From JBQTII01 sp052387905 (GTDB taxonomy: Bacteria; Actinomycetota; Actinomycetes; Sporichthyales; Sporichthyaceae), in the NCBI GenBank assembly GCA_052387905.1, contig JBQTIR010000041.1, positions 1-64,000 of the forward strand: a stretch of DNA of 64,000 bases, written 5' to 3'. Positions 1 through 8,841 of the stretch are shown one piece after another (position 1 is the stretch's first letter; every line of letters starts with the position of its first letter). Position numbers and translations under genes: made by a program. The notes under the pieces are model-generated. The model searched no databases, had not been told where the DNA came from, and was given only the letters and a program-made list of their open reading frames with translations.

Positions 1-1
1 C

Positions 2-127
2 CCCATCCCACCGGTCCTGCCCGACCTCCCCAAGCAAAGACCCGGGCCGGGCAGCGACCTGCACTCCCTGCTCCGGCGCCCACCCACCGACTGGGACGAG
101 ACCCAGCACGGCCCGCCACCGTTCTGA
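2..127 (+). CDS. C-terminal end of an unidentified protein (5' truncated)
   Basis: An open frame enters from the left edge and ends at TGA 125-127, giving 41 residues. The peptide is Pro/Arg rich and ends in GPPPF, with an LHSLLRR stretch in the middle. Such Pro-rich tails occur at the end of Mce-family proteins, and the next gene is a lipoprotein, as in many mce operons, but nothing here proves that family. The function is not assigned. Confidence 0.45.
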   Translation, partial: PIPPVLPDLPKQRPGPGSDLHSLLRRPPTDWDETQHGPPPF

Positions 128-264
128 GCTCTCGCGAGCGGCAGCGCGCTAGGACGCGTGCCGGAGGTGACTCGATCGGGAGCCACCTGGTGAAGGTGGG
201 GTTTGGTGATCGCCCCGCGGGGCGGTCGAGCCGAACGCAGCCTAGGGTCGGGCAAGGAGGCGTG

Positions 265-939
265 ATGAGACTGCATCGGACCGCGACCGCGCTGACGGTC
301 GTTCTGCTCGGGTCGGGGTTCGTCGCCTGCAGCTCAGGCGTGGAGCTGAGCGCCCAACCCATGCGGGCCGAGGTGCTCGCTGACCCGGCCGGACCCCCCG
401 TACGCGACGCGGGTGAGCTGAGCGCCGAACTCGTCAAGGGCACCGGGGACTCTCCGCGTCGTGCCGAGGCGGAGTTCGCCGCGCTGGCGAAGCGTTACTC
501 GGCCGACCTGCCGAAGCTCTGGGTCAGTGGCGGCGCCACCGAAGATGGCGAGGTCGGCGATCACTACATGGTGTTCACCGAGCGGCCCCCGATGCAGGTC
601 TTCGACGATCTCTCGGCCCTCGCCACCGACACCAATGTGCTGGTCGGAGCCGCCGCCTCGGCGCGCGAGATCCGCCGGCTGAGCCGCGCCGTGCTGGCCT
701 CACTGTCGACGCATGAGGATGCGTTCGCGAACCTCGGCGCCGGGTCGCAGCGGTACGGGCGCTCGGTGACGATCACCTACAGTCTCGATCCGCGCGCCAC
801 GCCCAAGCCCAGCCCGGGCGACCTCGAGCGATGGGAATCCGATGCGCTCCAGGCCGGTGCCGACGAGTTCCGGGACGGCACCCTGCCGGTTCCGGTGGAG
901 TTCCGCCAGGGCCTACCCGGCCCGCGGGGCCGCGGGTGA
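265..939 (+). CDS. Putative lipoprotein of unknown function
   Basis: The product has 224 aa. A strong ribosome site, AAGGAGG (254-260), sits just before GTG-ATG (262/265), and ATG 265 is chosen. The N-terminus has Arg/His, then a hydrophobic stretch and a lipobox-like GFVAC with Cys at residue 22, so export and lipid anchoring in the outer leaflet of the membrane are expected. The mature part has no motif I recognise; it is acidic/Arg-rich without repeats, and its C-terminus is Pro/Gly rich. It could be co-transcribed with the truncated gene upstream (137-bp gap). It converges on the esterase at 952-1932. Confidence 0.7.
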   Translation: MRLHRTATALTVVLLGSGFVACSSGVELSAQPMRAEVLADPAGPPVRDAGELSAELVKGTGDSPRRAEAEFAALAKRYSADLPKLWVSGGATEDGEVGDHYMVFTERPPMQVFDDLSALATDTNVLVGAAASAREIRRLSRAVLASLSTHEDAFANLGAGSQRYGRSVTITYSLDPRATPKPSPGDLERWESDALQAGADEFRDGTLPVPVEFRQGLPGPRGRG

Positions 940-951
940 GGCCCCGCTCAG

Positions 952-1932
952 TCAGCGCGCCGGGTCGAGGTGGCGGTTCAGGAACTCGGCGGCATGCTCG
1001 ATCGCGCGTCTGGCCTCGGGGACCAGCCGGTAGAGCGCCGGGAACACGTGGATCTGACCGCGCCAGATCTCCAGAGCGCACTCGCCTCCGGCCGCACTGA
1101 TCCGCTCGGCGAGGGAGCGTGAATCATCGAGCAACATCTCCCGACCCCCGGTCTGGATCAGAGTTGGCGGGAAGCCGGCGAAGTCGGCGCCCAGGACCGC
1201 AAGGTGGGGATCGGCGGGATCGGCGCCCCGGCTGTACATCGCAAGGATGCGTCGTCCGCCGGCGGCCGAGGCGAAGGGATCGCGGGCCTTGCGGTCTCGG
1301 GCCAGCGCCGTCGCCATCGTGAGGTCGAGACACGGGGAGAACAACAGGGCAGCCACCGGAGCCGGGAGTTCGCGCTCGCGAGCCGACAAGATCGTGGTCA
1401 GCGCGAGCTGAGCGCCGGCCGAGTCCCCGGCGACGGCCAATGCCTGGTCCGGAGCGGCGGCCAGGAGCCAGCGATGGGCTCGGGCGGCGTCGTGCGCTGC
1501 CGCGGGAAACCGGTGCCGGGGCGCGAGGCGATAGTCGACGACGAAGAACGGGCGCCCGGTGGCGGCGGACAGCTCCGCTACCAGGCCCCGGTGGGTGCGC
1601 GGCGAACAGGCGACGAAGGCGCTGCCGTGCAGGTAGAGCACCGCCGGCCCGGTAGCCGGCACCCCGGCCGCGCGCACCCACTCCCCGACCACCAAGCCGT
1701 CCTCGAACCGCTCCCGGACCGCCTCGACGCGGGTTCCGCGCCGCGGTGCGGCTACGACCCGCATCGTTGTACCGAGGGAGGCCTGGGCCATCAACGCGCC
1801 GACCCGGTTTCCCGGTGCGAACACGCTGATCGGACGCAACGTCAGTCGGGACACCAGAGCAGTGCCGTGACTGGCCATGCTCGGCTGCGGTGACCGGAGG
1901 ACAGTCCGTGACTCGACATGCTTGCGGTCCAT
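952..1932 (-). CDS. Alpha/beta hydrolase, hormone-sensitive-lipase-type esterase (LipR-like)
   Basis: The product has 326 aa. It carries the HSL-family oxyanion motif in a variant form, HGSAF (102-106, usually HGGGF), and the nucleophile elbow GDSAG with Ser171. A downstream Asp in the LLDDSRS region and a His in GQIHVFP complete a likely triad. It probably hydrolyses short or medium acyl esters in the cytoplasm. It is divergent from the TetR gene, with 24 bp between the start codons and a 13-bp inverted repeat in between, so it is probably regulated by that TetR. Met19 (position 1878) is an alternative start. In Mycobacterium, LipR (Rv3084) lies beside the MymA monooxygenase and an SDR; the same company is present here. 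Confidence 0.85.
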   Translation of the reverse strand: MDRKHVESRTVLRSPQPSMASHGTALVSRLTLRPISVFAPGNRVGALMAQASLGTTMRVVAAPRRGTRVEAVRERFEDGLVVGEWVRAAGVPATGPAVLYLHGSAFVACSPRTHRGLVAELSAATGRPFFVVDYRLAPRHRFPAAAHDAARAHRWLLAAAPDQALAVAGDSAGAQLALTTILSARERELPAPVAALLFSPCLDLTMATALARDRKARDPFASAAGGRRILAMYSRGADPADPHLAVLGADFAGFPPTLIQTGGREMLLDDSRSLAERISAAGGECALEIWRGQIHVFPALYRLVPEARRAIEHAAEFLNRHLDPAR

Positions 1933-1936
1933 GAGA

Positions 1937-1973
1937 ACCGATGATACATCTTATGTATGAATGTTTCATCGGT
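1937..1973. promoter_or_regulatory. Inverted-repeat operator over the divergent esterase/TetR starts
   Basis: The arms ACCGATGATACAT (1937-1949) and ATGTTTCATCGGT (1961-1973) are 13 bp with a single mismatch and an 11-bp spacer. A nested ATACAT-CTT-ATGTAT lies at 1944-1958. The site ends 4 bp from the esterase ATG and covers the TetR ATG at 1957, so neither gene has room for a usual leader. This is a good candidate autoregulatory TetR operator. Confidence 0.7.
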
Positions 1974-2607
1974 AGTTTCGACACTCACCGGCCGTGTTTT
2001 CGAGCGCGGCCCGGAGACCGAGGTCCTCGACGACTCGACCTCGGATCGGATCCTCGTGGCGGCGCTGCGCCAGTTCGAACTTTTCGGCGTCGCCCGCTCG
2101 ACCGTGGAGCAGATCACCAAGCGGTCAGGGCTCTCCCGCGTGACGATCTACCGGCGCTTCCCCGGAAAGCAGAACCTCGTCGAGGCCGTACTGCTCAAAG
2201 AGGTGCGGGCCTTTCTGGACGCGCTCGACGCCCGCATCGCCGACCTGCCGACCCAGGAGGAGAAGCTCACCGAAGGCTTCGTGTTCACCCTGGAAGTCTT
2301 CGCTAACCACACGTTGCTCAACCGACTGCTGGAGAGCGAACCCGAGTCCGTCCTACCGATGTTCACCACCGAGGGCGGGCCCGTGGTGGCCGCCGCGCGT
2401 GACTACCTCGCCGCGCTGCTCGCCAAGGAGTTTCCCGGCGACGGACGCGACCCGGCAGAACTGAGCGTCGTCGCCGAACTGGTGGTCCGCCTCATGCTCT
2501 CCTTCGCGCTCACCCCGCAGACCGCAGCGGCCCTCGACGACCCGGACGACGCCCGGGCCTTCGCGTTGCGCTACCTCGCCCCGCTTCTGTCTGGAGGTCA
2601 ACGATGA
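1957..2607 (+). CDS. TetR/AcrR family transcriptional regulator
   Basis: The product has 216 aa. The N-terminal TetR DNA-binding domain (about residues 28-78) has the helix-turn-helix around TVEQITKRSGLSRVTIYRRF. The C-terminal half is the helical ligand and dimer domain. ATG 1957 has no Shine-Dalgarno site and lies inside the inverted repeat, so a leaderless message is likely. Its stop overlaps the next ATG by 4 bp (ATGA), making regulator, SDR-diiron fusion and monooxygenase one coupled transcript. It probably represses both directions until a lipid-like ligand binds; the ligand is inference. Confidence 0.88.
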   Translation: MNVSSVVSTLTGRVFERGPETEVLDDSTSDRILVAALRQFELFGVARSTVEQITKRSGLSRVTIYRRFPGKQNLVEAVLLKEVRAFLDALDARIADLPTQEEKLTEGFVFTLEVFANHTLLNRLLESEPESVLPMFTTEGGPVVAAARDYLAALLAKEFPGDGRDPAELSVVAELVVRLMLSFALTPQTAAALDDPDDARAFALRYLAPLLSGGQR

Positions 2608-4367
2608 CCCGCACCAACAATGCCCGCGCTGTGGTCACCGGAGCCGGCAGCGGCCTCGGCGAGGCGTTCGCCATGGAGCTGGCCCGCCGGGGCGGCACGA
2701 TCGTCTGCGCCGACATCAATGCCGACCGGGCCGAATGCACGGCGATCGCGATCCGCGAGGCAGGTGGCGAAGCGCTCGCGATCACCTGCGACGTGTCCGA
2801 CCTGACGCAGGTTCAGGCGCTCGCCACCGCGGCGCAGGAGTTCTTCGGCGCGGCGCCGACCCTCGTGGTCAACAACGCCGGGGTCGGCTCCGGCGGGCGC
2901 CCGGTCGGAGAGCTGCCGATGCAGGACTGGGAGTGGGTGCTCGGGGTCAACCTGTGGGGCGTCGTGCACGGCTGCCACGTCTTCGCGCCGATCCTGCGAG
3001 AGCAGGGCCACGGCGGCATCATCAACGTCGCCTCCGCCGCTGCCTTCGCGGCCCTGCCCGGGATGGGCGCGTACAACGCCAGCAAGGCCGCGGTGCTCTC
3101 GCTCACCGAGACGATGGCCGCCGAGCTGGCCGGTACCGGCGTCGCTGTCACGGCGTTGTGCCCGACCTTCGTGCAGACGAACATCACCCGCGACGGTCGC
3201 ATCACGGGCGAGTCGGCAGCACTCGCCGAGAACATGATGAGCCGGGGCTCGGACCCGCACGCGATCGCCGCGCAGACCCTCGACGCGCACGACCGCGGGC
3301 GTCTGCACGTCGTCCCGCAGTGGGACGCCAAGCTCATGTGGGCACTCAAGCGGCTCGCCCCGGCGCCCTACACCCGGGTGCTCGGCGTGGCGGCCCGCGT
3401 GGGTCCAGTCCTTGCCCGTGCCTGGGATTCCCAGCCCGATCGCGAGATGGACCTCGACGCGATGCTGGTGAAGATCAAGGAGCGTCAGTGGGCGCTGGCG
3501 GACATCGATTGGGACGCCCCGGGCGCCGAGCTCGTCACGGCGGAGCAGTGGGAGGACCTGCGCACGTTCATGATCGACCTGGTCTGGATCGAGCAGATCG
3601 GTGGACGCGCCTTCGCGGCGATGGCCAAGAAGGCGCCGACCGAGACCCTGCGGGAGATCTACCGGTACTTCCACGCCGAGGAACAAAAGCACGCCAACGC
3701 CGAACTCGCGCTGATGAAGCGCTGGGGGATGCTCACCGATGGTGAGGCAGTGCCCGAGCCCAACGTCAACATCCGGATGGCGATCGACTGGCTGGACCGC
3801 TATGGCGACACCCGCCCGCTGGTCGTGCTCGGCACGATCATCCCCATGCTCGAGGTCGCCCTCGACGGCGCGTTGCTCAAGTTCCTGCTCGACGAGGTGC
3901 ACGACCCGGTCTGCCACCAGGTCTTCGCGCGGATCAACGCCGATGAATCGCGACACCTGGCCGTCGACTTCCACGTCCTGGAGACCCTCGGCGCCGGACC
4001 GCTGCACCGCCTGCTCATCCAGTCCGCCGGGTCGTTGCTGTCGGTGCCCACGCTGATCGGGCTGCTCTCCTACACCCCGCTGCTCTCGCGGATGCGGGAC
4101 AGTGTGCTGAGTATGGGGTTGAGCGAAGAGGGCCTGTATTCCGCGATCGATCGCTTCGGCAAGGTCGGCGACCGTAGCCCGACCACCCCGCGCAATCCGA
4201 TGTACCGGGTGCTGCGCCTGCACGGGACGCTGATGGTGAAACCCGGTCACCCGTTCCACCGCGTGGTCGGCAACCCCCTGGTGCGGATCACCTCGCACTA
4301 CCCGCGCCGGCTGCTGGGTGCGATGCCTACGTGGTCGAGCGAACTCACCCATGAGCCGGTGAAATGA
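2604..4367 (+). CDS. Fusion: short-chain dehydrogenase plus ferritin-like diiron domain
   Basis: The product has 587 aa. Residues 1-270 are a classical SDR: TGAGSGLG dinucleotide loop, NNAG, and the catalytic YNASK. Residues about 310-500 are helical with ferritin-type metal ligands: an Glu in WIEQIGG, then HAEEQKH, a Glu in MLEVALDG, and ADESRH, which is the E...ExxH...E...DExxH pattern of a di-metal carboxylate centre. One polypeptide may therefore couple an NAD(P)-dependent redox step with an O2- or metal-dependent step. GGAGGT precedes ATG 2604, and both ends overlap neighbours by 4 bp. The SDR half matches the SadH role in mymA-type operons; the diiron half is unusual. Confidence 0.85.
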   Translation: MTRTNNARAVVTGAGSGLGEAFAMELARRGGTIVCADINADRAECTAIAIREAGGEALAITCDVSDLTQVQALATAAQEFFGAAPTLVVNNAGVGSGGRPVGELPMQDWEWVLGVNLWGVVHGCHVFAPILREQGHGGIINVASAAAFAALPGMGAYNASKAAVLSLTETMAAELAGTGVAVTALCPTFVQTNITRDGRITGESAALAENMMSRGSDPHAIAAQTLDAHDRGRLHVVPQWDAKLMWALKRLAPAPYTRVLGVAARVGPVLARAWDSQPDREMDLDAMLVKIKERQWALADIDWDAPGAELVTAEQWEDLRTFMIDLVWIEQIGGRAFAAMAKKAPTETLREIYRYFHAEEQKHANAELALMKRWGMLTDGEAVPEPNVNIRMAIDWLDRYGDTRPLVVLGTIIPMLEVALDGALLKFLLDEVHDPVCHQVFARINADESRHLAVDFHVLETLGAGPLHRLLIQSAGSLLSVPTLIGLLSYTPLLSRMRDSVLSMGLSEEGLYSAIDRFGKVGDRSPTTPRNPMYRVLRLHGTLMVKPGHPFHRVVGNPLVRITSHYPRRLLGAMPTWSSELTHEPVK

Positions 4368-5869
4368 TGGCTACGCAGAAAGCGACGACTGCACACACGG
4401 TGCTCATCATCGGGGCCGGCTTCGCTGGGCTCGGTGCTGCGGTGCGGCTCAAACAGGCCGGCATTGACGATTTCGTCATCCTCGAGCGCGGCAGCGAGGT
4501 GGGCGGCACCTGGCGGGACAACACCTATCCGGGCGCGGCCTGCGACATCCCCTCGGTGCTGTATTCCTATCCGTTCGTGGCGAACCCGCGCTGGTCGCAG
4601 TTCTACTCCGGCAGCGCCGAGATCCTGTGCTACATCCGCACGATCGTGGACCGCTTCGAGCTGGCCCGGCACCTGCGGTTCGGGCAGAACGTCACCTCGC
4701 TGACCTTCGACGACGCGAGCGGGACCTGGACGGCGCGGACCGCGAGCCGTCGTAAGTTCACCGGCCGGTCGGTGGTGATGGCCTCGGGTCCGCTCGCCAA
4801 TCCCAGCCTGCCCGCGATCACCGGCATCTCCGACTTCACCGGCAAGACGATCCACAGCGCCCGTTGGGACCACGACTACGACCTGACCGGCAAGCGGGTC
4901 GCGGTGATCGGCACCGGGGCCAGCGCGATCCAGATCATTCCGGAACTGGTAAATCTCGCCGAGCAGGTGACGGTGTTTCAGCGTACGCCCGGGTGGGTGA
5001 TCCCTCGGGTCAACTATCGCACTCCCGGGTGGAACAAGACGCTGTTCGCGGCGGTCCCGGCCGCACAGTCCCTCGCGCGCAAGGCCACCTTCTGGGCTCA
5101 TGAGGGAGTCGCGCTCGGCACGGTGTGGGAGTCGCCGGCCACCTCGGTCATCGAAGGTGTGGCCAGGACGCACCTGCGCCTGGCGGTGCGCGATCCGTGG
5201 CTGCGCCGTCAGCTCACCCCTGACTTCCGCGCCGGTTGTAAGCGGATGCTCGTCAGCAACGACTACTTCCCGGCGTTGCAACGCGAGAACTGCTCGCTGG
5301 TCACCTGGCCGATCGCCCGGATCAGCCCCGACGGCATCCGCACCGCGGCGGGGATCGAGCACCGCGTCGACGCAATCGTGTTCGCGACCGGGTTCGAGGT
5401 CGCGAAGCAGGGCCCGCCGTTCCCCGTCACCGGCAGCGGTGGTCGCACCCTCGCGGCAGACTGGGCCCGCGGCGCGTACGCGTACAAGAGCATCAACGTC
5501 TCCGGCTACCCGAACCTGTACTTCACCTTCGGCCCCAACTCCGGCCCAGGGCACAACTCCGCGCTGGTCTTCATGACCGCACAGATCGAGTACCTGGTAC
5601 AGGCGATCACGCTGATGCGCGAGCGCGGGCTCGCGTCCCTGGACGTACGACCCGAGGTCGAGGCGGCCCACAACGCGGACCTGCAGAAGCGGCTGAGCCG
5701 CACCACCTGGAACTCGGGCTGCCAGAGCTGGTACCTCACCGAGGACGGCTTCAACGCCACGATGTTCCCCGGCTTTGCCACCCAGTACACCCGCCGGCTC
5801 GCCCGCGTCCGGCTTGCGGACTACACGGTCACATCCCTCGACGAGGTGGCGTTGACCCCGGTGCGCTGA
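4364..5869 (+). CDS. Flavin-containing Baeyer-Villiger-type monooxygenase (MymA-like)
   Basis: The product has 501 aa. It has an N-terminal FAD site GAGFAG (17-22), the Baeyer-Villiger fingerprint FTGKTIHSARWD (158-169, pattern FxGxxxHxxxW) and a second nucleotide site GTGASA (183-188) for NADPH. It is expected to insert oxygen next to a ketone, or to oxygenate a lipid, using FAD and NADPH. ATG 4364 overlaps the previous stop. A second Met follows at once. It is the last gene of the TetR/SDR operon and ends 5 bp before the convergent ligase. The family link to MymA (Rv3083) is by type and context, not alignment. Confidence 0.9.
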   Translation: MMATQKATTAHTVLIIGAGFAGLGAAVRLKQAGIDDFVILERGSEVGGTWRDNTYPGAACDIPSVLYSYPFVANPRWSQFYSGSAEILCYIRTIVDRFELARHLRFGQNVTSLTFDDASGTWTARTASRRKFTGRSVVMASGPLANPSLPAITGISDFTGKTIHSARWDHDYDLTGKRVAVIGTGASAIQIIPELVNLAEQVTVFQRTPGWVIPRVNYRTPGWNKTLFAAVPAAQSLARKATFWAHEGVALGTVWESPATSVIEGVARTHLRLAVRDPWLRRQLTPDFRAGCKRMLVSNDYFPALQRENCSLVTWPIARISPDGIRTAAGIEHRVDAIVFATGFEVAKQGPPFPVTGSGGRTLAADWARGAYAYKSINVSGYPNLYFTFGPNSGPGHNSALVFMTAQIEYLVQAITLMRERGLASLDVRPEVEAAHNADLQKRLSRTTWNSGCQSWYLTEDGFNATMFPGFATQYTRRLARVRLADYTVTSLDEVALTPVR

Positions 5870-5874
5870 GGCGC

Positions 5875-7563
5875 TCAGGTCGAGTCGACTCCGCGATCCG
5901 CGCTGAAGAGTTCGGCGTGCTGCTCGCGCAGCTTGTACTTGAGGATCTTGCCGCCGACGGTGTCGGGCAGGGCGTCAGCGAACACGATCGCCTTCGGGGT
6001 CTCGAAACCGGCCAGGCGCTCACGGCAGTGCGCGATCAGGTCCTCCGGCCTCGGCTCGGCGCCGGGTTTACGCACGACGACGGCGGTCACGGCCTCGCCC
6101 CAACGGGAGTGCGGCAGGCCGATGACGGCGACCCGCAGCACGGCGGGGTGGGCGTAGAGGACGGCTTCGACGCGGATGCTGGAGACGTTCTCGCCGCCGG
6201 ATTTCACGATGTCCTTGAAGCGGTCGACCATGATCCGCAGGTCCGCGTCGTCGACCATCGCGCTGTCGCCGGAGTGGAACCAGCCCCCGCGGAATGCCTC
6301 CCGGGTGGCCTCGAGGTTGCCGTAGTAGCCCGAGGTGACCGTCGGGCTGCGGTAGACCGCCTCGCCGGGGGTGCCGGGCTTGTCGCGCACCGAGTTGCCC
6401 TCGGTATCCACGACGTCGGAGGCGAGCAGGGGGCTCGGGACGCCGACGTAGTTGATCGCCGGGGCGCTGCGTTCGTAGACCTGTGGCCATTTCGCCGGCC
6501 AGAACCGGTGACAGGCGATCGTTTCGGTCTGGCCGAAGATCCCCATCAGCACGAACTCCTCGCCGCAGTGCCGCAGCAGGCTCTGGTAGGCCGCGGGTGG
6601 GACCGCGCCCCAGCCGTACACCAGCACCTTCAGCGAGCTCACGTCCGCGCCGGTGGCCTCGAGGTGCTCGGTGATCATCGTGACCATCTGCGGCGAGCCG
6701 GCCCACAACGCGGTGACCCGGTCCTGTTCGACCATTGCCACCACGTCCGCGGGTACCGGCTTGCGGCCCAGCACCAGCGAGCCCCCGGACAGGAACGCCG
6801 GCAGCGGGAAGACCTGGTCACCGACGTGGTAGATCATCGGCAGGTAGGTCCCCACCCGTACGTCGCACTCCAGGCGCACACCGCGGGTCAAGGAGAGCGC
6901 GAAGTTCAACGCCGCGTAGTGGCTCGCGTGGTGGGAGAGCATGACGGCTTTGGGCATCGCGGTCGTGCCCGAGGTGAACAGCAACTGCCAGATGTCGTCG
7001 CCGTGGATGCTCACCTGCGGTTCGGTTCTCGCGGCGCCGGCGACGAACTGTGCGAACGAGGTACCGCCGGCTGGGACGTCGCCGCCGATGGCGATGGTGG
7101 CGAAGACCGGCAGGGCACAACGGGCGAGCACCCCGTCGGCCGCCGGCAGGCACTCTGCGTCGACGATCGCGCCCTTCGGTGCGACGGTGCTGATCAGGTG
7201 CTCGACGACGTCGGGGGCCAGCATGGGGTTCAGTGGCATGGCGACCATCCCGGCCTTGGCGATGCCGATCTTGGCGATGAACGCCTCGACGGAGTTCTCG
7301 CACACCAGCAGCACGCGGTCCCCGGGTGCCAGTCCCCGCGCAGCGAGGGCATGGGCCACCTGGTTGGCGAGTTCGTCGGCCTGCCGGTAGGTCAGGGTGG
7401 CGAAGCGGTCCTCGCTGTAGGCGCCCGGCCGTCCGATGATCGCCACCTTGTCCGGGTGGCTCCAGGTGAGGCGTTCGAAGACGTCACCGACGCTGGTCCG
7501 CTCCCAGCGATGGACCGCGCGCCGGCCGCGCAGCGTGGTCACATCGAACTCGGGCTCTGCCAT
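5875..7563 (-). CDS. Fatty-acyl-CoA synthetase / acyl-AMP ligase (FadD-like)
   Basis: The product has 562 aa. The adenylate-forming core includes LLFTSGTTAMPK (P-loop), the FGQTET region, a SGDS motif, and DRFKDIVKSGGENV at the hinge into the small C-terminal domain. The C-terminal catalytic lysine lies in GGKILK. It activates a carboxylic acid to an acyl-AMP and then an acyl-CoA. The start at 7563 follows GAGGAGG with good spacing. It is divergent from the acyl-CoA dehydrogenase at 7651 (87-bp shared promoter region) and convergent with the monooxygenase. In the mycobacterial mymA cluster FadD13 plays this part. Confidence 0.92.
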   Translation of the reverse strand: MAEPEFDVTTLRGRRAVHRWERTSVGDVFERLTWSHPDKVAIIGRPGAYSEDRFATLTYRQADELANQVAHALAARGLAPGDRVLLVCENSVEAFIAKIGIAKAGMVAMPLNPMLAPDVVEHLISTVAPKGAIVDAECLPAADGVLARCALPVFATIAIGGDVPAGGTSFAQFVAGAARTEPQVSIHGDDIWQLLFTSGTTAMPKAVMLSHHASHYAALNFALSLTRGVRLECDVRVGTYLPMIYHVGDQVFPLPAFLSGGSLVLGRKPVPADVVAMVEQDRVTALWAGSPQMVTMITEHLEATGADVSSLKVLVYGWGAVPPAAYQSLLRHCGEEFVLMGIFGQTETIACHRFWPAKWPQVYERSAPAINYVGVPSPLLASDVVDTEGNSVRDKPGTPGEAVYRSPTVTSGYYGNLEATREAFRGGWFHSGDSAMVDDADLRIMVDRFKDIVKSGGENVSSIRVEAVLYAHPAVLRVAVIGLPHSRWGEAVTAVVVRKPGAEPRPEDLIAHCRERLAGFETPKAIVFADALPDTVGGKILKYKLREQHAELFSADRGVDST

Positions 7564-7650
7564 CGGGGGGCCTCCTCGCCGTGGTGCGTGCCTGGCCAGC
7601 ATCGGGGAGGGCGCGGAGCCGCGCCAGGGGCCGGGGTGAATCATGGGCGC

Positions 7651-8805
7651 ATGGACTTCACCGAGACCGACGAGCACCGCGCACTGCGTGAGGCCGTCCG
7701 GGCCATCACCGCCAAGTTCGGGCCGGACTACTTCGTCTCGCGCGCCGAGTCGGGCGGGAACACCGCCGAACTGTGGCAGGCGCTGGGCGCAGCCGGGTTC
7801 CTGGGCGTCAGCCTGCCCGAGTCCTACGGCGGCGGCGGGGCCGGGATGGTCGAGCTGACGATCGTCTGCGAAGAGGTCGCAGCGGCAGGGTGCCCGTTGC
7901 TGTTGCTGCTGGTCTCGGCGGCGATCTCGGGTGAAGTGATCTCGGCGTTCGGCTCCGGGGAGCAGAAGTCGCGCTGGCTGCCGCGGCTGGCCAGCGGCGA
8001 GGCGAAGGTGGTCTTCGCCATCACCGAACCGGACGCCGGCTCGAACTCCCACCGGCTGACCACCGTGGCGCGCCGGGACGGCAGCGACTACCTGATCAGC
8101 GGCTCGAAGTACTACATCTCCGGGGTCGACGAGGCCGAGGCGATCCTGCTCGTCGCCCGGACCGGTACGGACGAGGTCACCGGACGCGGAGAGCTCTCGC
8201 TGTTCCTGGTGCCCACCGACACCCCGGGTCTGCTCGCGTCCCCGCTGCCGGTCTCGGTCAAGCTCCCGGAGAAGCAGTTCACCCTGCACTTCGACGAGGC
8301 GCGCCTGCCCGCGTCAGCCCTGGTCGGCGAGGAAGGAAAAGGATTCGCGCAGGTCTTCCACGGGCTCAACCCGGAACGGATCACCGGCGCTGCCCTGTGC
8401 ATCGGTATCGCCCGGCACGTGCTGGCCCAGGCCGTGGACTACGCCCAGAACCGCCAGGTGTGGGACGTGCCGATCTCCACCCACCAGGCGGTATCGCACC
8501 CGTTGGCCAAGGCGAAGATCGACACCGAGCTGGCCGCCCTGATGACCTACAAGGCTGCCTGGCTGCACCAGCAAGGGCTGCCCGCGGGGTCGGCGTCGAA
8601 CATGGCAAAGCTCGCGGCGGCCGACGCGGCGCTGGCCGCCGTCGATGCCGCGATCCAGACCCACGGCGGGAACGGCCTGGCCACCGAATACGGGCTGTTG
8701 CCGTACTGGGGTCTGGCGCGGCTGCTGCGTATCGCGCCGGTCAGCCGGGAGATGGTGCTGAACTACGTCGCGCAGCACGACCTAGGCATGCAGCGGTCCT
8801 ACTGA
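7651..8805 (+). CDS. Acyl-CoA dehydrogenase (FadE-like)
   Basis: The product has 384 aa, the usual family length. The N-terminal helical domain is followed by the FAD/substrate signature FAITEPDAGSNS in the middle beta domain. The C-terminal helical domain contains the conserved IQTHGGNG. It removes two hydrogens alpha-beta to an acyl-CoA and passes electrons to ETF. The exact catalytic Glu cannot be fixed by eye. The frame continues open far upstream, but that stretch is antisense to the ligase; ATG 7651 begins the typical MDFTETDEHRALRE N-terminus. The enoyl-CoA hydratase follows 36 bp downstream. Confidence 0.93.
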   Translation: MDFTETDEHRALREAVRAITAKFGPDYFVSRAESGGNTAELWQALGAAGFLGVSLPESYGGGGAGMVELTIVCEEVAAAGCPLLLLLVSAAISGEVISAFGSGEQKSRWLPRLASGEAKVVFAITEPDAGSNSHRLTTVARRDGSDYLISGSKYYISGVDEAEAILLVARTGTDEVTGRGELSLFLVPTDTPGLLASPLPVSVKLPEKQFTLHFDEARLPASALVGEEGKGFAQVFHGLNPERITGAALCIGIARHVLAQAVDYAQNRQVWDVPISTHQAVSHPLAKAKIDTELAALMTYKAAWLHQQGLPAGSASNMAKLAAADAALAAVDAAIQTHGGNGLATEYGLLPYWGLARLLRIAPVSREMVLNYVAQHDLGMQRSY

Positions 8806-8814
8806 TCGACGCAT

Positions 8815-8829
8815 CTGACGCAGCGTCAC
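8815..8829. repeat. Short palindrome TGACGCAGCGTCA, leader of the enoyl-CoA hydratase gene
   Basis: TGACG-CAG-CGTCA occupies 8816-8828, just before the ribosome site of the next gene. It is a member of the CTGACGnAGCGTCAG family also seen at 28092, 34046 (imperfect), 46681 and 53264 (one mismatch). It could act as a small operator or as an mRNA hairpin near the start. Confidence 0.5.
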
Positions 8830-8841
8830 ACTGGAGGGTCG

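Noticed and set aside
2598..4352. 584-codon minus-strand frame opposite the SDR-diiron gene
   Set aside because: Antisense of a gene with intact catalytic motifs on the plus strand.
5917..7650. Upstream extension of the acyl-CoA dehydrogenase frame by 578 codons
   Set aside because: It lies antisense to the FadD-like gene; the conserved dehydrogenase N-terminus starts at 7651.
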